Of a DNA stretch of 6,287 nt, positions 1-6,287 are shown in pieces. Source of the stretch: Candidatus Freyrarchaeum guaymasense (GTDB taxonomy: Archaea > Asgardarchaeota > Jordarchaeia > Jordarchaeales > Freyrarchaeaceae). Both the position numbers and the translations under genes were made by a program. The stretch spans positions 1 to 6,287 of the forward strand of contig JAUQZD010000079.1 in the NCBI GenBank assembly GCA_030587405.1. Reading direction: 5' to 3'. The first letter of the stretch is position 1; the number at the start of each line of letters is the position of its first letter. The notes beneath the pieces were generated by a model. It searched no databases. It was not told the origin of the DNA and saw only the letters and a program-made list of their open reading frames with translations.

Positions 1-2810
1 TCGTCTTCCAGCAAGTCGTACAGTAATGAGTGTGAGGCTTCTCCTTTAACCACGCTCTCAGCTATTTCTTCAGCCTTCTCTAACGTCCACCCGTACCCGT
101 TAAATTGTAGTGGTAGTGGGGCTCCCTTTCCCTCGCCTGCCCCCCTTGGGAGGAAGACGACGGTGCATGAGTCCTTTGCAAGTTTAGTTTTGTTCTGCTC
201 CCTCCACTCGGCTTTCTTTGAGGTTTCCTCCATGTGGTTATGAGCTGCTCTCAGGGCGGAGTATAACGGGTGCATGTAGTGTGTGAAGAGGATCGTGTAG
301 GATTTGCCTATGCCGGGGAGGGATGGGACCAATCCTCGCTCCCTCACGTGGAAGCCGTTTCTCTCCCCTTCGAACATTTTTCTTGTTTCTGCCACTAGCT
401 TTAGGCTGTTCTTAACCGGGAGTACTGCTAGGAGGTCGTCTCCCCCAGCATATATTGTGACTCCGTTAAGAGACTCAACTTTTTCCTCGTCTTTAAGGGC
501 GGAGACCATGAGTGCTCTTGAGAGAGCCACATGATACGCTGGCGAAAGGATCACTCCCTCCTCGTCGACGATTGCCCTGAAAATGCTATAGGCTTCCTCT
601 ACATCTTCCTTTGCGGCGGCGGAGCCGCGGATCTCTCTCATTATATCTGCAAGCTTCCTTTTCGCTTCGTCCTCTCCCTCCCTGGCGACCACGGTGAACG
701 CCTCCTTGACTTTTGAGGCGAGGGTGCTTTCCGGGATTAACTGGTAAAGGTACTGTGCGAATGCTTCTACAAGATTTTCTCCTTTGAAGAGGGCTGATGC
801 TCGCCCGAAGGTTAGGTCTCCCATGTTGTCTGCGTCGGCTACTACGATGGCATAGTAGACTGTGAGCTCTCCTCTCTCGAAAGCACGGAGGGCTCTTTCT
901 ATGTTCTGTAGCTCCCTTCTAGCCTTTCTGAGCAAAAGTTCTGAGGGGAGGGCGTAGAAGGTAGCCATCTCATCTAGGAGATCCTCGTCTACTTCGGACT
1001 CAGTAAGCTTTCTCCCCTCCCCTTTTAGGAAGCGATTGCGTCGGGCGACAATGACCGGGATGTGGATTAGTGCTTCTTTACTTTCTGCGATCTCTTTAAT
1101 TGCTATGTTAACGCACTCTTTGAGATGCTTCTTGACTGCCTCCTTAACTTCTCTGCTTATTTTCCCTTCGGATATGGCTGCCAGCGCGTTGACCAGCTGC
1201 TCTTTAAAGGAAAGTAGTGCTATGTCGGATGTTGAGGTGAAGTCTGGTGTTTCCACCGCCTCGACCTTTCCGAGCAGGGCTTCTACTGCTACGTCGAACC
1301 TTATGGCAGCGCACCTTTTCACCAAGCAGTAGCCGCACAGTTTTTCCCCCGGGTCGAAGTAAACCCGCCACCGAGCGGGAATCATTCTCTCATATTCTTC
1401 CTCGTCTCTGCTTAACTCCAGCACGGCGGGGAGCTTTCCGCAGACCGTGCACTCACCATAACTTCCTTCAGAGCACTTCTTTTCAGTCCAGTCGGTGAGG
1501 TCGGAGTAAGTGGAGGGATCCACCCTTATGCTTGAAAGCCCAGCCATCACCTCTCCAAGCCTCCTGAAGACATTATGGTAAAGTGCTGGCCCGTGCGCCC
1601 TCCCGACTTCACCTGCAACGCTGACTACGCCCACCCTCATCATGAGTGGTGGATGACGGTTCACCTTGAGGCTCTTCGCCTCCTTAAAGGCTTCATTTAA
1701 CTTTTCTAGGAATGCTCCTCCATTCTCCTCTAAATCTCCTAGAACCGCCTTTTCAACTTTTTCGAAGAAGGCCTTCCACGACCCAACATAGTTATTAACT
1801 ATCTTCTTGGCAATCTCTTCGTGTTCCTCTCCCTCCCCTATTATCCCCATCTCCCTGAGGACTTCTGACCTTGGGAGGACGACGTCCAACGTCACCGGTA
1901 TTATAGCATATACTGGCCCTCTCGTGCTGTCGTAACCAAACCACCTCTCCAGCTCCTTCAACTTCTCCTCTAAGTCTGGCTTATTCGTGCCTTTCACCAT
2001 TAGTAGAAGCTGGTGGAAGTAGAAGGGATTGTTTCTCGCCGAGGGGCGAACCAATACGTCTGGCCCAAGCTTTTCCACGAATTCTTTAATCGACGACCAT
2101 GCCAGGGCTGAGGCGATCCAGCTTGAAACCCAGAGGTCTCGGAGCTTCCTCGATCTAGCTATGAATTCTTGGACTCCAGCCAAGTCTACTCCGACGAGGA
2201 ATCCTCCAAGGTCGTCGCCGCCATAAACCCAGTTTGCCATCATCGCTGTGGCCGCAGTATGGTCGAAAACGGTGTGGGATGGGGTTCTAGTGTCGGCTGG
2301 GCCAGCAGCCTCCTCGAATTCTTTGTAGAAGTACGGCTCAATAGAGGAGTAGAGGAGATGGTAGAGGAGCTGGAGGTCTCTTTCCCCGCCTTCACATGCT
2401 GCGTCCACTAATGACTTAAGCTTACTAGCGTAGTTTTCCATTTTCTTTCCGTCTATTTTCTCCTTTGGTTTGAATGAAAGCTGGGGGTTGAATATGTTTT
2501 TCAGCTCTACTTCGCGGACGGGATGTTTTTCCTCGCCTCCGATCATGACGCTCAGAATCCACCTGTCAACGGATGCCGCTATCCGGTCTGCATTTACATA
2601 TATTCTTTTAAAGACGGGGCTTTTCATGTATTCGAGCATCTCCCTGCCTAAAACCCTTTCAACCAGCCAAGCAGCCTCCTGCTCATGCTTCTCCTTAAAC
2701 GTTTTCTCCTCGAATCGGTGAGCTTCACATTTTTTCGCGATTATCCACGGCTTGTTTGGTGGGTCGTGGAATAAGCTTAGAATCTTAGCCCTGAAAAAAC
2801 CCTCAACCAT
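1..2810 (-). CDS. cmr2: Cas10/Cmr2, large subunit of type III-B CRISPR effector (3' end outside window)
   Basis: This is the signature subunit of the Cmr complex. By family, target-RNA binding switches on its HD-domain DNase and its palm-domain synthesis of cyclic oligoadenylate from ATP. The frame is open for 936 codons to the window edge, so the C-terminus is missing. The N-terminal HD region starts with LFHDPPNKPW (H15, D16), followed by H42, NADRIAASVDR (73-83) and PSHTVFDHTAAT (177-188). Palm 1 opens with VDLAGVQEFI (208-217) and then RKLRDLWVSSW. Four cysteines (C454, C457, C492, C495) form the expected zinc site, with C446 and C500 nearby. VADADNMGD (657-665) is the metal-binding DxD motif and YAGGDDLLAV (787-796) the cyclase GGDD. 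HYMHPLY (844-850) lies in the helical C-terminal domain. The frame overlaps the end of cmr6 by 8 bases from ATG 2810. An in-frame GTG at 2816 is better spaced from a G-rich Shine-Dalgarno and may be the true start. The family call is near certain. Confidence 0.97.
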   Translation of the reverse strand, partial: MVEGFFRAKILSLFHDPPNKPWIIAKKCEAHRFEEKTFKEKHEQEAAWLVERVLGREMLEYMKSPVFKRIYVNADRIAASVDRWILSVMIGGEEKHPVREVELKNIFNPQLSFKPKEKIDGKKMENYASKLKSLVDAACEGGERDLQLLYHLLYSSIEPYFYKEFEEAAGPADTRTPSHTVFDHTAATAMMANWVYGGDDLGGFLVGVDLAGVQEFIARSRKLRDLWVSSWIASALAWSSIKEFVEKLGPDVLVRPSARNNPFYFHQLLLMVKGTNKPDLEEKLKELERWFGYDSTRGPVYAIIPVTLDVVLPRSEVLREMGIIGEGEEHEEIAKKIVNNYVGSWKAFFEKVEKAVLGDLEENGGAFLEKLNEAFKEAKSLKVNRHPPLMMRVGVVSVAGEVGRAHGPALYHNVFRRLGEVMAGLSSIRVDPSTYSDLTDWTEKKCSEGSYGECTVCGKLPAVLELSRDEEEYERMIPARWRVYFDPGEKLCGYCLVKRCAAIRFDVAVEALLGKVEAVETPDFTSTSDIALLSFKEQLVNALAAISEGKISREVKEAVKKHLKECVNIAIKEIAESKEALIHIPVIVARRNRFLKGEGRKLTESEVDEDLLDEMATFYALPSELLLRKARRELQNIERALRAFERGELTVYYAIVVADADNMGDLTFGRASALFKGENLVEAFAQYLYQLIPESTLASKVKEAFTVVAREGEDEAKRKLADIMREIRGSAAAKEDVEEAYSIFRAIVDEEGVILSPAYHVALSRALMVSALKDEEKVESLNGVTIYAGGDDLLAVLPVKNSLKLVAETRKMFEGERNGFHVRERGLVPSLPGIGKSYTILFTHYMHPLYSALRAAHNHMEETSKKAEWREQNKTKLAKDSCTVVFLPRGAGEGKGAPLPLQFNGYGWTLEKAEEIAESVVKGEASHSLLYDLLED

Positions 2811-3663
2811 GCTCACAGCCAGTCCCCCCGCAAACCTTAACCTTTATGGTGTTTGATTCGACTTTAAACACGCCGTATCCGATAGCGGTCTTCGCCCCGA
2901 GCCCCATCCTGAAGGCGTAGAGCAAACTCTTCAGCAACTTATTCATATCCATGACTCTGTCGCTTTTAACGGCGATTTGAAACCTGAAAACCGTGCCGGG
3001 AGCAACCGTCAAGTAGGCCACGGGGACGGGGGAAGCCTCCGTCTCATCGAAAACGTCCTTACCCTCCTTCGAGTAATGAGGGGTTAGAACGTCAGGGTAG
3101 AAAATGTAGCCTTCACGACCCGCCGAGACAGGGTATGCGTCCATGAAGACCACAGAGCCGACTTGCTTTCCGCCGAAAACCTCGTCTCCATCGTCTCCAT
3201 GCAGTACGCGCCAGGCAGACCTAACAGCGCCTTTAATGCTTGAGCCGGCGATGAAGGGAAGGTTGAGAATCCAGTCAAACGACAAGCCCACCTCAAATAT
3301 AACTTGGCCAAAGGAGGAACTAACCGAAAATAGGCCTCTCTCAGCCAAGGACGCGTCGACCGATATAACATGGTAACCCGAGCTCTGGTACCCCATGGAG
3401 GCTGCGTTGAGGAGTTTATCAGCCCGCTTCAGCGCCGCACCTGCCATCCTCTTTGAGTCTAAGGCGATTTTCTCGATGAAAAAGCGCTTCTGCTCCCCGC
3501 CGCTTTGCCCGTCTTCTTCCCCTCCACCCAGCACTTCAGCCAAGTTTACTTCGCAGGAGCCTAGAGCAATAAGAGACCATAAGTTCACTTCGTCTAAACG
3601 CTTCTCCCTAACCAGTTTTATAATGTCGGTGATCTGACTTCCTCCCTGCGGCAAATAAATCAC
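2803..3663 (-). CDS. cmr6: Cmr6, RAMP (Cas7-like) subunit of type III-B effector
   Basis: Cmr6 is a Cas7-like RAMP protein that, with Cmr1, caps the end of the complex facing the crRNA 3' region; it is structural and not known to be catalytic. At 286 aa it has normal length. Family signatures run in order: PFIAGSSIKGAVRSAW (136-151), VFGGKQVGSVVFMDAYP (162-178), PDVLTPHY (190-197), SPVPVAYLTVAPGT (211-224), and the C-terminal Gly-rich loop GLGAKTAIGYGVF (254-266). The start is GTG at 3663, overlapping the cmr1 stop as GTGA, with only a weak AAGG Shine-Dalgarno 8-9 bases upstream; translational coupling to cmr1 probably carries initiation. No other good start follows before the conserved N-terminal YLP...NLWSL stretch. 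Residues 46-60 are a Gly/Glu/Gln-rich loop, probably disordered. The 3' end overlaps cmr2. Confidence 0.96.
   Translation of the reverse strand: MIYLPQGGSQITDIIKLVREKRLDEVNLWSLIALGSCEVNLAEVLGGGEEDGQSGGEQKRFFIEKIALDSKRMAGAALKRADKLLNAASMGYQSSGYHVISVDASLAERGLFSVSSSFGQVIFEVGLSFDWILNLPFIAGSSIKGAVRSAWRVLHGDDGDEVFGGKQVGSVVFMDAYPVSAGREGYIFYPDVLTPHYSKEGKDVFDETEASPVPVAYLTVAPGTVFRFQIAVKSDRVMDMNKLLKSLLYAFRMGLGAKTAIGYGVFKVESNTIKVKVCGGTGCEHG
2823..2829 (-). promoter_or_regulatory. Probable Shine-Dalgarno site of cas10/cmr2
   Basis: GGGGGGA inside the 3' end of cmr6 lies six bases before an in-frame GTG at 2816 and twelve bases before ATG 2810. The spacing favours GTG 2816, which would add only two residues (VS, with the first read as Met) to the protein. 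It resembles the G-rich site in front of cmr5. Confidence 0.55.
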
Positions 3664-5168
3664 CTTAGCAACCTTTTAACGAAGCAGAAGGCTGTATGAA
3701 AAACCTCTTTGATGAAGCGGTCATCTGAAGCGTTAACCATGGGTTTATCTGACCCGGCGCTCCCCGTAACAGGGTACTCTTTCACTTTCTTCAAAGCGAT
3801 CCCCTGGTGGTAGAGGCTTTCAACGTTCCAGTCCTCGGATAGAAACCCGTAGATTGCAACAATCCACCTACCTCTCCCTGAACCTGGGGGGACGAGTGGG
3901 CGTACGTAGACGGCGCTCCTCCTCCTACTCTCACTTTTCCTACCTTTATAGTAATACCCTTTCCCAAGCCGCATCCTCGGCAGACCCAGTATCCACGTGT
4001 GAAGGCAGCCTCCCTTCTTCCTTAGGGGGAACCCTTTAACTCTTTTCCACTCACTTTTCAGCGTTGCCCTTCCTATTTTTTCGAGAAGCTCGAAGGAGTT
4101 CCCAGCGTTCACGTTAACGACTTCAACTCTAAAAGCGTTGTTCGGGTCGGCTGAGGAGTACTTTGGAATGGACGAGGCGGCCTGAGCAGCTCCACCGATC
4201 AGCCGCCTCCCATAATTTAGGGTTAACTCCACCAGTCTCTTCAGGTTCTCCTCGACATCTACTCCTTTGAAGATCTTGCCCGTCACTCTCTCGAACTCTC
4301 TACTCGCCCTTTTAACCGATACAGATAGGGATACGGCGCCGAACCCTCTCGCCGTTATGGCTCCTAGACCCCCAAACGTTAGGGCGACGAGGAGGGACCC
4401 AACGAGGAAGTTTCGCTCCGCATCTGTAAGGTTAACGTTTCCACGTAGGGACTCGTAAACCTTGATTTCGCCCTTAAGCTCGCCGTGATGAAAAACGAAT
4501 AGCTTCTCTGTAAGAACCTTAGCGTTCTCTTCAACCATCTTTTTCCTTTCAGAATCGGGGATCTGCCCACCCCTAAATGACTTCTTCCTCCTTTCTATTT
4601 CTTTTTTAGTATATGGAACTCCCATCGCTATGATCCTAGTACGCGGTATACTTTCCGCCAACTTTTGAAAGCTGTAGTCAGCCGGCTGGCTCCCCCTAGG
4701 CGTTTCCCCCTTACTCTTACTAATTATCTTGTTTATCTTTTCGAGCGAGTACGTCCTAGCAATGTCTTGCAACTGATCCTTTCTCTTCTTGAAGAGCTTG
4801 TAGGCATCGGTTTCCATGGCGAGCCTTATTTCCGCCTTACCTGGCTTCTCCGTCGACCCGAGTAGTTCAGCGACCCTTCTGCGAACTTCATCGGCGAGAT
4901 TCCAGCTCTGTCTTCCTTTACATCCCAGGAGAAGGGCTCGAGCCCACCACCTCCAAAGCCCCTTGATCTCCGTTACCCTAACGGACTCGGCTAACTCGAG
5001 CTCCAGCGACCCGGTGGCAGCGTTGTACCCCCCTATCACCGTGGGAGTAATATTCTCGAACTTCACAGTAGCTATGAGTTTTCCATCGACACGCGAGGAA
5101 ACATCTCTCTCAGCTTCCCCTAAGAAGGTTTCCGGACTCCTAGCTAACTGGTCAACGGTTAAGCTCAC
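3660..5168 (-). CDS. cmr1: Cmr1, RAMP (Cas7-like) subunit of type III-B effector
   Basis: Cmr1 carries two RAMP folds and sits with Cmr6 at the crRNA 3' end of the complex, helping to engage target RNA. The first RAMP motif is ITPTVIGGYNA (40-50), followed by the Trp-rich signature IKGLWRWWARALL (68-80). The Gly-rich loop GGLGAITARGFGAV spans 266-279. The C-terminal part has ILGLPRMRLGKG and RRRSAVYVRPL, matching the usual LGLPR and RRxSPxxxRP elements. The product is 502 aa, long for the family. The extra length includes a lysine/arginine/glutamate-rich segment at about 120-215. I chose GTG 5168 because it has GAGGAGGAG five bases upstream and overlaps the cmr5 stop as GTGA. An in-frame TTG at 5198 would read through this ribosome-binding site and is unlikely. 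The gene ends in a GTGA overlap with cmr6. Confidence 0.95.
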   Translation of the reverse strand: MSLTVDQLARSPETFLGEAERDVSSRVDGKLIATVKFENITPTVIGGYNAATGSLELELAESVRVTEIKGLWRWWARALLLGCKGRQSWNLADEVRRRVAELLGSTEKPGKAEIRLAMETDAYKLFKKRKDQLQDIARTYSLEKINKIISKSKGETPRGSQPADYSFQKLAESIPRTRIIAMGVPYTKKEIERRKKSFRGGQIPDSERKKMVEENAKVLTEKLFVFHHGELKGEIKVYESLRGNVNLTDAERNFLVGSLLVALTFGGLGAITARGFGAVSLSVSVKRASREFERVTGKIFKGVDVEENLKRLVELTLNYGRRLIGGAAQAASSIPKYSSADPNNAFRVEVVNVNAGNSFELLEKIGRATLKSEWKRVKGFPLRKKGGCLHTWILGLPRMRLGKGYYYKGRKSESRRRSAVYVRPLVPPGSGRGRWIVAIYGFLSEDWNVESLYHQGIALKKVKEYPVTGSAGSDKPMVNASDDRFIKEVFHTAFCFVKRLLR

Positions 5169-5674
5169 TCTTTCTCCTCCTCGTATGCTGCTTCGCAAAG
5201 CTTCTTTAACTCTATCAGGTATGGCTCAAGCACTCTGAGGGATAACGCCAGAGTCAAAGACCCTTTTCCGACGAGCTCGTCGGCTACAGCCTTCGGATCA
5301 GCGGCACTCCTCACAAGCTTCTTCGCCTCCATGAACTTCAACACGCCGTAAAGGTACAAGGAATAACTTAACTCCTCCGGTGAAGGCTTCTTCTCCCCCG
5401 ACTTCACCTCACCTTCCTTCCCTGACTGTACCTCTACTTCCTCCAGCAGGACGTAAATTTTCTCGTATGTTTCTTTCCCAGCCTTCGCCCAGAGGAAGGT
5501 TAAAGTTGGAAGTAACCCTGTGTCGAACATTAAGGCAGGTATACTCCTAGACCTTGACCTCAGCTTCCCCCCAAGCCTACCCTTGTCGACGCCGAACTCC
5601 CCGGCAACCTTATCAAGGTCTATGAAGGCCGTTCTGAGAGCGTGCTCAAGGGCTTCCTGCGATGTGGTGGACAC
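5165..5674 (-). CDS. cmr5: Cmr5, small subunit of type III-B effector
   Basis: Cmr5 is the small all-helical subunit. Several copies stack into the minor filament between the Cas10 end and the Cmr6/Cmr1 end and help hold the target RNA against the Cmr4 backbone. The 169-aa product carries the family core KLRSRSRSIPALMFDTGLLP then TLTFLWAKAG (37-66), and later SYSLYLYGVLKFM (103-115). Residues 79-101 form a Glu/Lys/Gly/Ser-rich stretch without hydrophobic residues apart from valines, probably a flexible loop between helices. This puts the protein at the long end for Cmr5. The start is GTG 5674, after a GGGGGGGAG Shine-Dalgarno and 12 bases beyond the cmr4 stop. The TGA stop overlaps the GTG start of cmr1. 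Confidence 0.94.
   Translation of the reverse strand: MSTTSQEALEHALRTAFIDLDKVAGEFGVDKGRLGGKLRSRSRSIPALMFDTGLLPTLTFLWAKAGKETYEKIYVLLEEVEVQSGKEGEVKSGEKKPSPEELSYSLYLYGVLKFMEAKKLVRSAADPKAVADELVGKGSLTLALSLRVLEPYLIELKKLCEAAYEEEKE
5174..5182 (-). promoter_or_regulatory. Shine-Dalgarno site of cmr1
   Basis: GAGGAGGAG lies within the 3' end of cmr5, five bases before GTG 5168. It is the strongest match in the window to the archaeal 16S rRNA tail (core GGAGG). It decides the cmr1 start in favour of GTG 5168 over the upstream TTG 5198. Confidence 0.85.
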
Positions 5675-5678
5675 GCTA

Positions 5679-5687
5679 CTCCCCCCC
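5679..5687 (-). promoter_or_regulatory. Shine-Dalgarno site of cmr5
   Basis: GGGGGGGAG on the minus strand begins with the last base of the cmr4 TAG stop and ends four bases before GTG 5674. The G-rich match is less perfect than at cmr1 but the spacing is right. It fills almost all of the 12-base gap between the two genes. Confidence 0.7.
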
Positions 5688-6287
5688 TACTTGAAGATCA
5701 ATCTCACAAGTCCTCTCCCAACAGTCTCGTTTCCACCAATAACAAGGTACCCGTTTCGAGAAGAGAAGTAGCTCACAATCCTGTTTTTAACGCTCTCAGC
5801 GTCACTCAGACCCTTACAGTTTCCACCCCTTGGTTTCGAGTACATGAAAACCGTGTGGAAAACCGTGTCAACCGGAACGTTCTCCTCCGTCCAGAGAGCG
5901 CCGGGAGCCACCTTCTTAACGCCCGGCTCAAGCTTCACCCTTGGAACCCTCTGAATGCTCCTCTCAACCAGTTCGACAGCAATATTATCGTCCACCATGA
6001 CAAGCCTACCTTTATAGGCGTCACCCAAACCCAGCGCATTGTTGAACTCAGACAATTTACGCTCACTCTTAACCTCTAACATGAACTCCTCATTCAAAAC
6101 AGCCTTTCCGTTAATAGTGAAAACGTCAGACTCGACAAGCACCTTACCCTCACCGGGAGCCACGCTCATAAGCCCAGCAACCTTCTCCTTTATGCCCTCG
6201 ACGTCGCATTCAAGAGACCCGGCAACCTCCAAGTAATCCATGAAAACCCTCAAAAGAAGCGGACAAGTAGCAAAAGCGTAAACCCCC
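5687..6287 (-). CDS. cmr4: Cmr4, backbone RAMP (Cas7) subunit and target-RNA nuclease, 5' end outside window
   Basis: Cmr4 is the repeated Cas7-like subunit that binds the crRNA along its length and cuts target RNA at 6-nt intervals. The visible 199 residues are the C-terminal two thirds of a protein that is usually about 290-300 aa. The frame is open to the window edge and begins in the family motif GVYAFATCPLLLRVFMDYLE. A TTG at 6253 lies inside this motif and is not a start. Further signatures are GALWTEENVPVDTVFHTVF in the middle and the C-terminal Gly loop YLVIGGNETVGRGLVRL (loop codons 5711-5737). The catalytic aspartate of the family lies near the N-terminus, beyond position 6287, so nuclease competence cannot be judged here. 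The TAG stop at 5687-5689 runs directly into the Shine-Dalgarno of cmr5. Confidence 0.95.
   Translation of the reverse strand, partial: GVYAFATCPLLLRVFMDYLEVAGSLECDVEGIKEKVAGLMSVAPGEGKVLVESDVFTINGKAVLNEEFMLEVKSERKLSEFNNALGLGDAYKGRLVMVDDNIAVELVERSIQRVPRVKLEPGVKKVAPGALWTEENVPVDTVFHTVFMYSKPRGGNCKGLSDAESVKNRIVSYFSSRNGYLVIGGNETVGRGLVRLIFK

Noticed and set aside
616..628. Perfect 5-bp inverted repeat (GCGGC GGA GCCGC)
   Set aside because: It is short, has no U-tract, and lies within cas10 over Gly-Ser-Ala-Ala codons, so it is probably a by-product of GC-rich codons.
1036..1332. 98-codon open frame on the plus strand, antisense to cas10
   Set aside because: The minus-strand cas10 frame is continuous and motif-rich here, and the plus-strand product has no family features.
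1..2810. Possible frameshift or pseudogene in the cas10 region, since many short frames occur here
   Set aside because: Every codon from 2810 to the window edge was read on the minus strand. There is no stop, and all expected motifs fall in one frame.
5169..5198. TTG at 5196-5198 as a start of cmr1
   Set aside because: It would place the perfect Shine-Dalgarno inside the coding region. GTG 5168 has the right spacing and a GTGA coupling with cmr5.
4816..5238. 140-codon open frame on the plus strand
   Set aside because: It is antisense to the well-supported cmr1/cmr5 junction. Its translation shows no recognisable domain and there is no convincing ribosome-binding site.
5681..5687. Run of seven G (minus strand) as a programmed slippage site
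   Set aside because: The run starts at the last base of the cmr4 stop codon, so slippage could not extend cmr4. It is better explained as the cmr5 ribosome-binding site.
5642..6079. 145-codon open frame on the plus strand
   Set aside because: It lies antisense across cmr5 and cmr4, both of which have clear family motifs. Its protein looks like an antisense shadow.
6253..6287. TTG at 6251-6253 as a start of cmr4
   Set aside because: The frame continues upstream to the window edge and encodes the conserved GVYAFATCPLLLRV motif, so the gene is truncated by the window.
1..6287. CRISPR repeats, tRNA or rRNA genes, insertion sequences
   Set aside because: No regularly spaced direct repeats, cloverleaf-like segment, transposase or terminal inverted repeats were seen. 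Essentially the whole window is coding.

Overview
The window is a stretch of a type III-B (Cmr) CRISPR-Cas effector operon. All genes lie on the minus strand, so transcription runs from position 6287 down to position 1. The deduced proteins are rich in charged residues, many Arg codons are AGA/AGG, ATA is common for Ile, and three genes in a row start at GTG behind purine-rich Shine-Dalgarno sites with 4-base GTGA overlaps. Together with the crenarchaeal look of the Cmr proteins, this suggests a thermophilic archaeon, most likely Thermoproteota. That placement is inference: there is no rRNA or housekeeping gene here to confirm it.

In transcription order the genes are cmr4 (5687-6287, N-terminus cut off by the window edge), cmr5 (5165-5674), cmr1 (3660-5168), cmr6 (2803-3663) and cas10/cmr2 (1-2810, C-terminus cut off by the other edge). 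I read the cas10 frame codon by codon from 2810 to the window edge. It is open throughout, 936 codons without a stop. Gene junctions are a 12-base gap (cmr4/cmr5), two GTGA overlaps (cmr5/cmr1 and cmr1/cmr6) and an 8-base overlap (cmr6/cmr2). This is a tightly coupled single transcript with no intergenic space for promoters, terminators or RNA genes. No CRISPR array, tRNA, rRNA or mobile element is visible.

By family knowledge, Cmr4 forms the crRNA-bound backbone that cuts target RNA, Cmr5 fills the minor filament, Cmr1 and Cmr6 cap the end that binds the crRNA 3' region, and Cas10/Cmr2 sits at the 5' end, where it acts as a nuclease and cyclic-oligoadenylate synthase. Cas10 here keeps an HD pair, a four-Cys zinc site, a DxD motif and a GGDD motif, so it looks catalytically competent. 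Cmr3, the remaining core subunit, is not in the window and should lie just outside it. The system belongs to a known class. The points worth a second look are the gene order with cas10 after cmr6, a second GGDD sequence in Cas10 ahead of the first palm domain, a long charged insert in Cmr1, and an ambiguous cas10 start.
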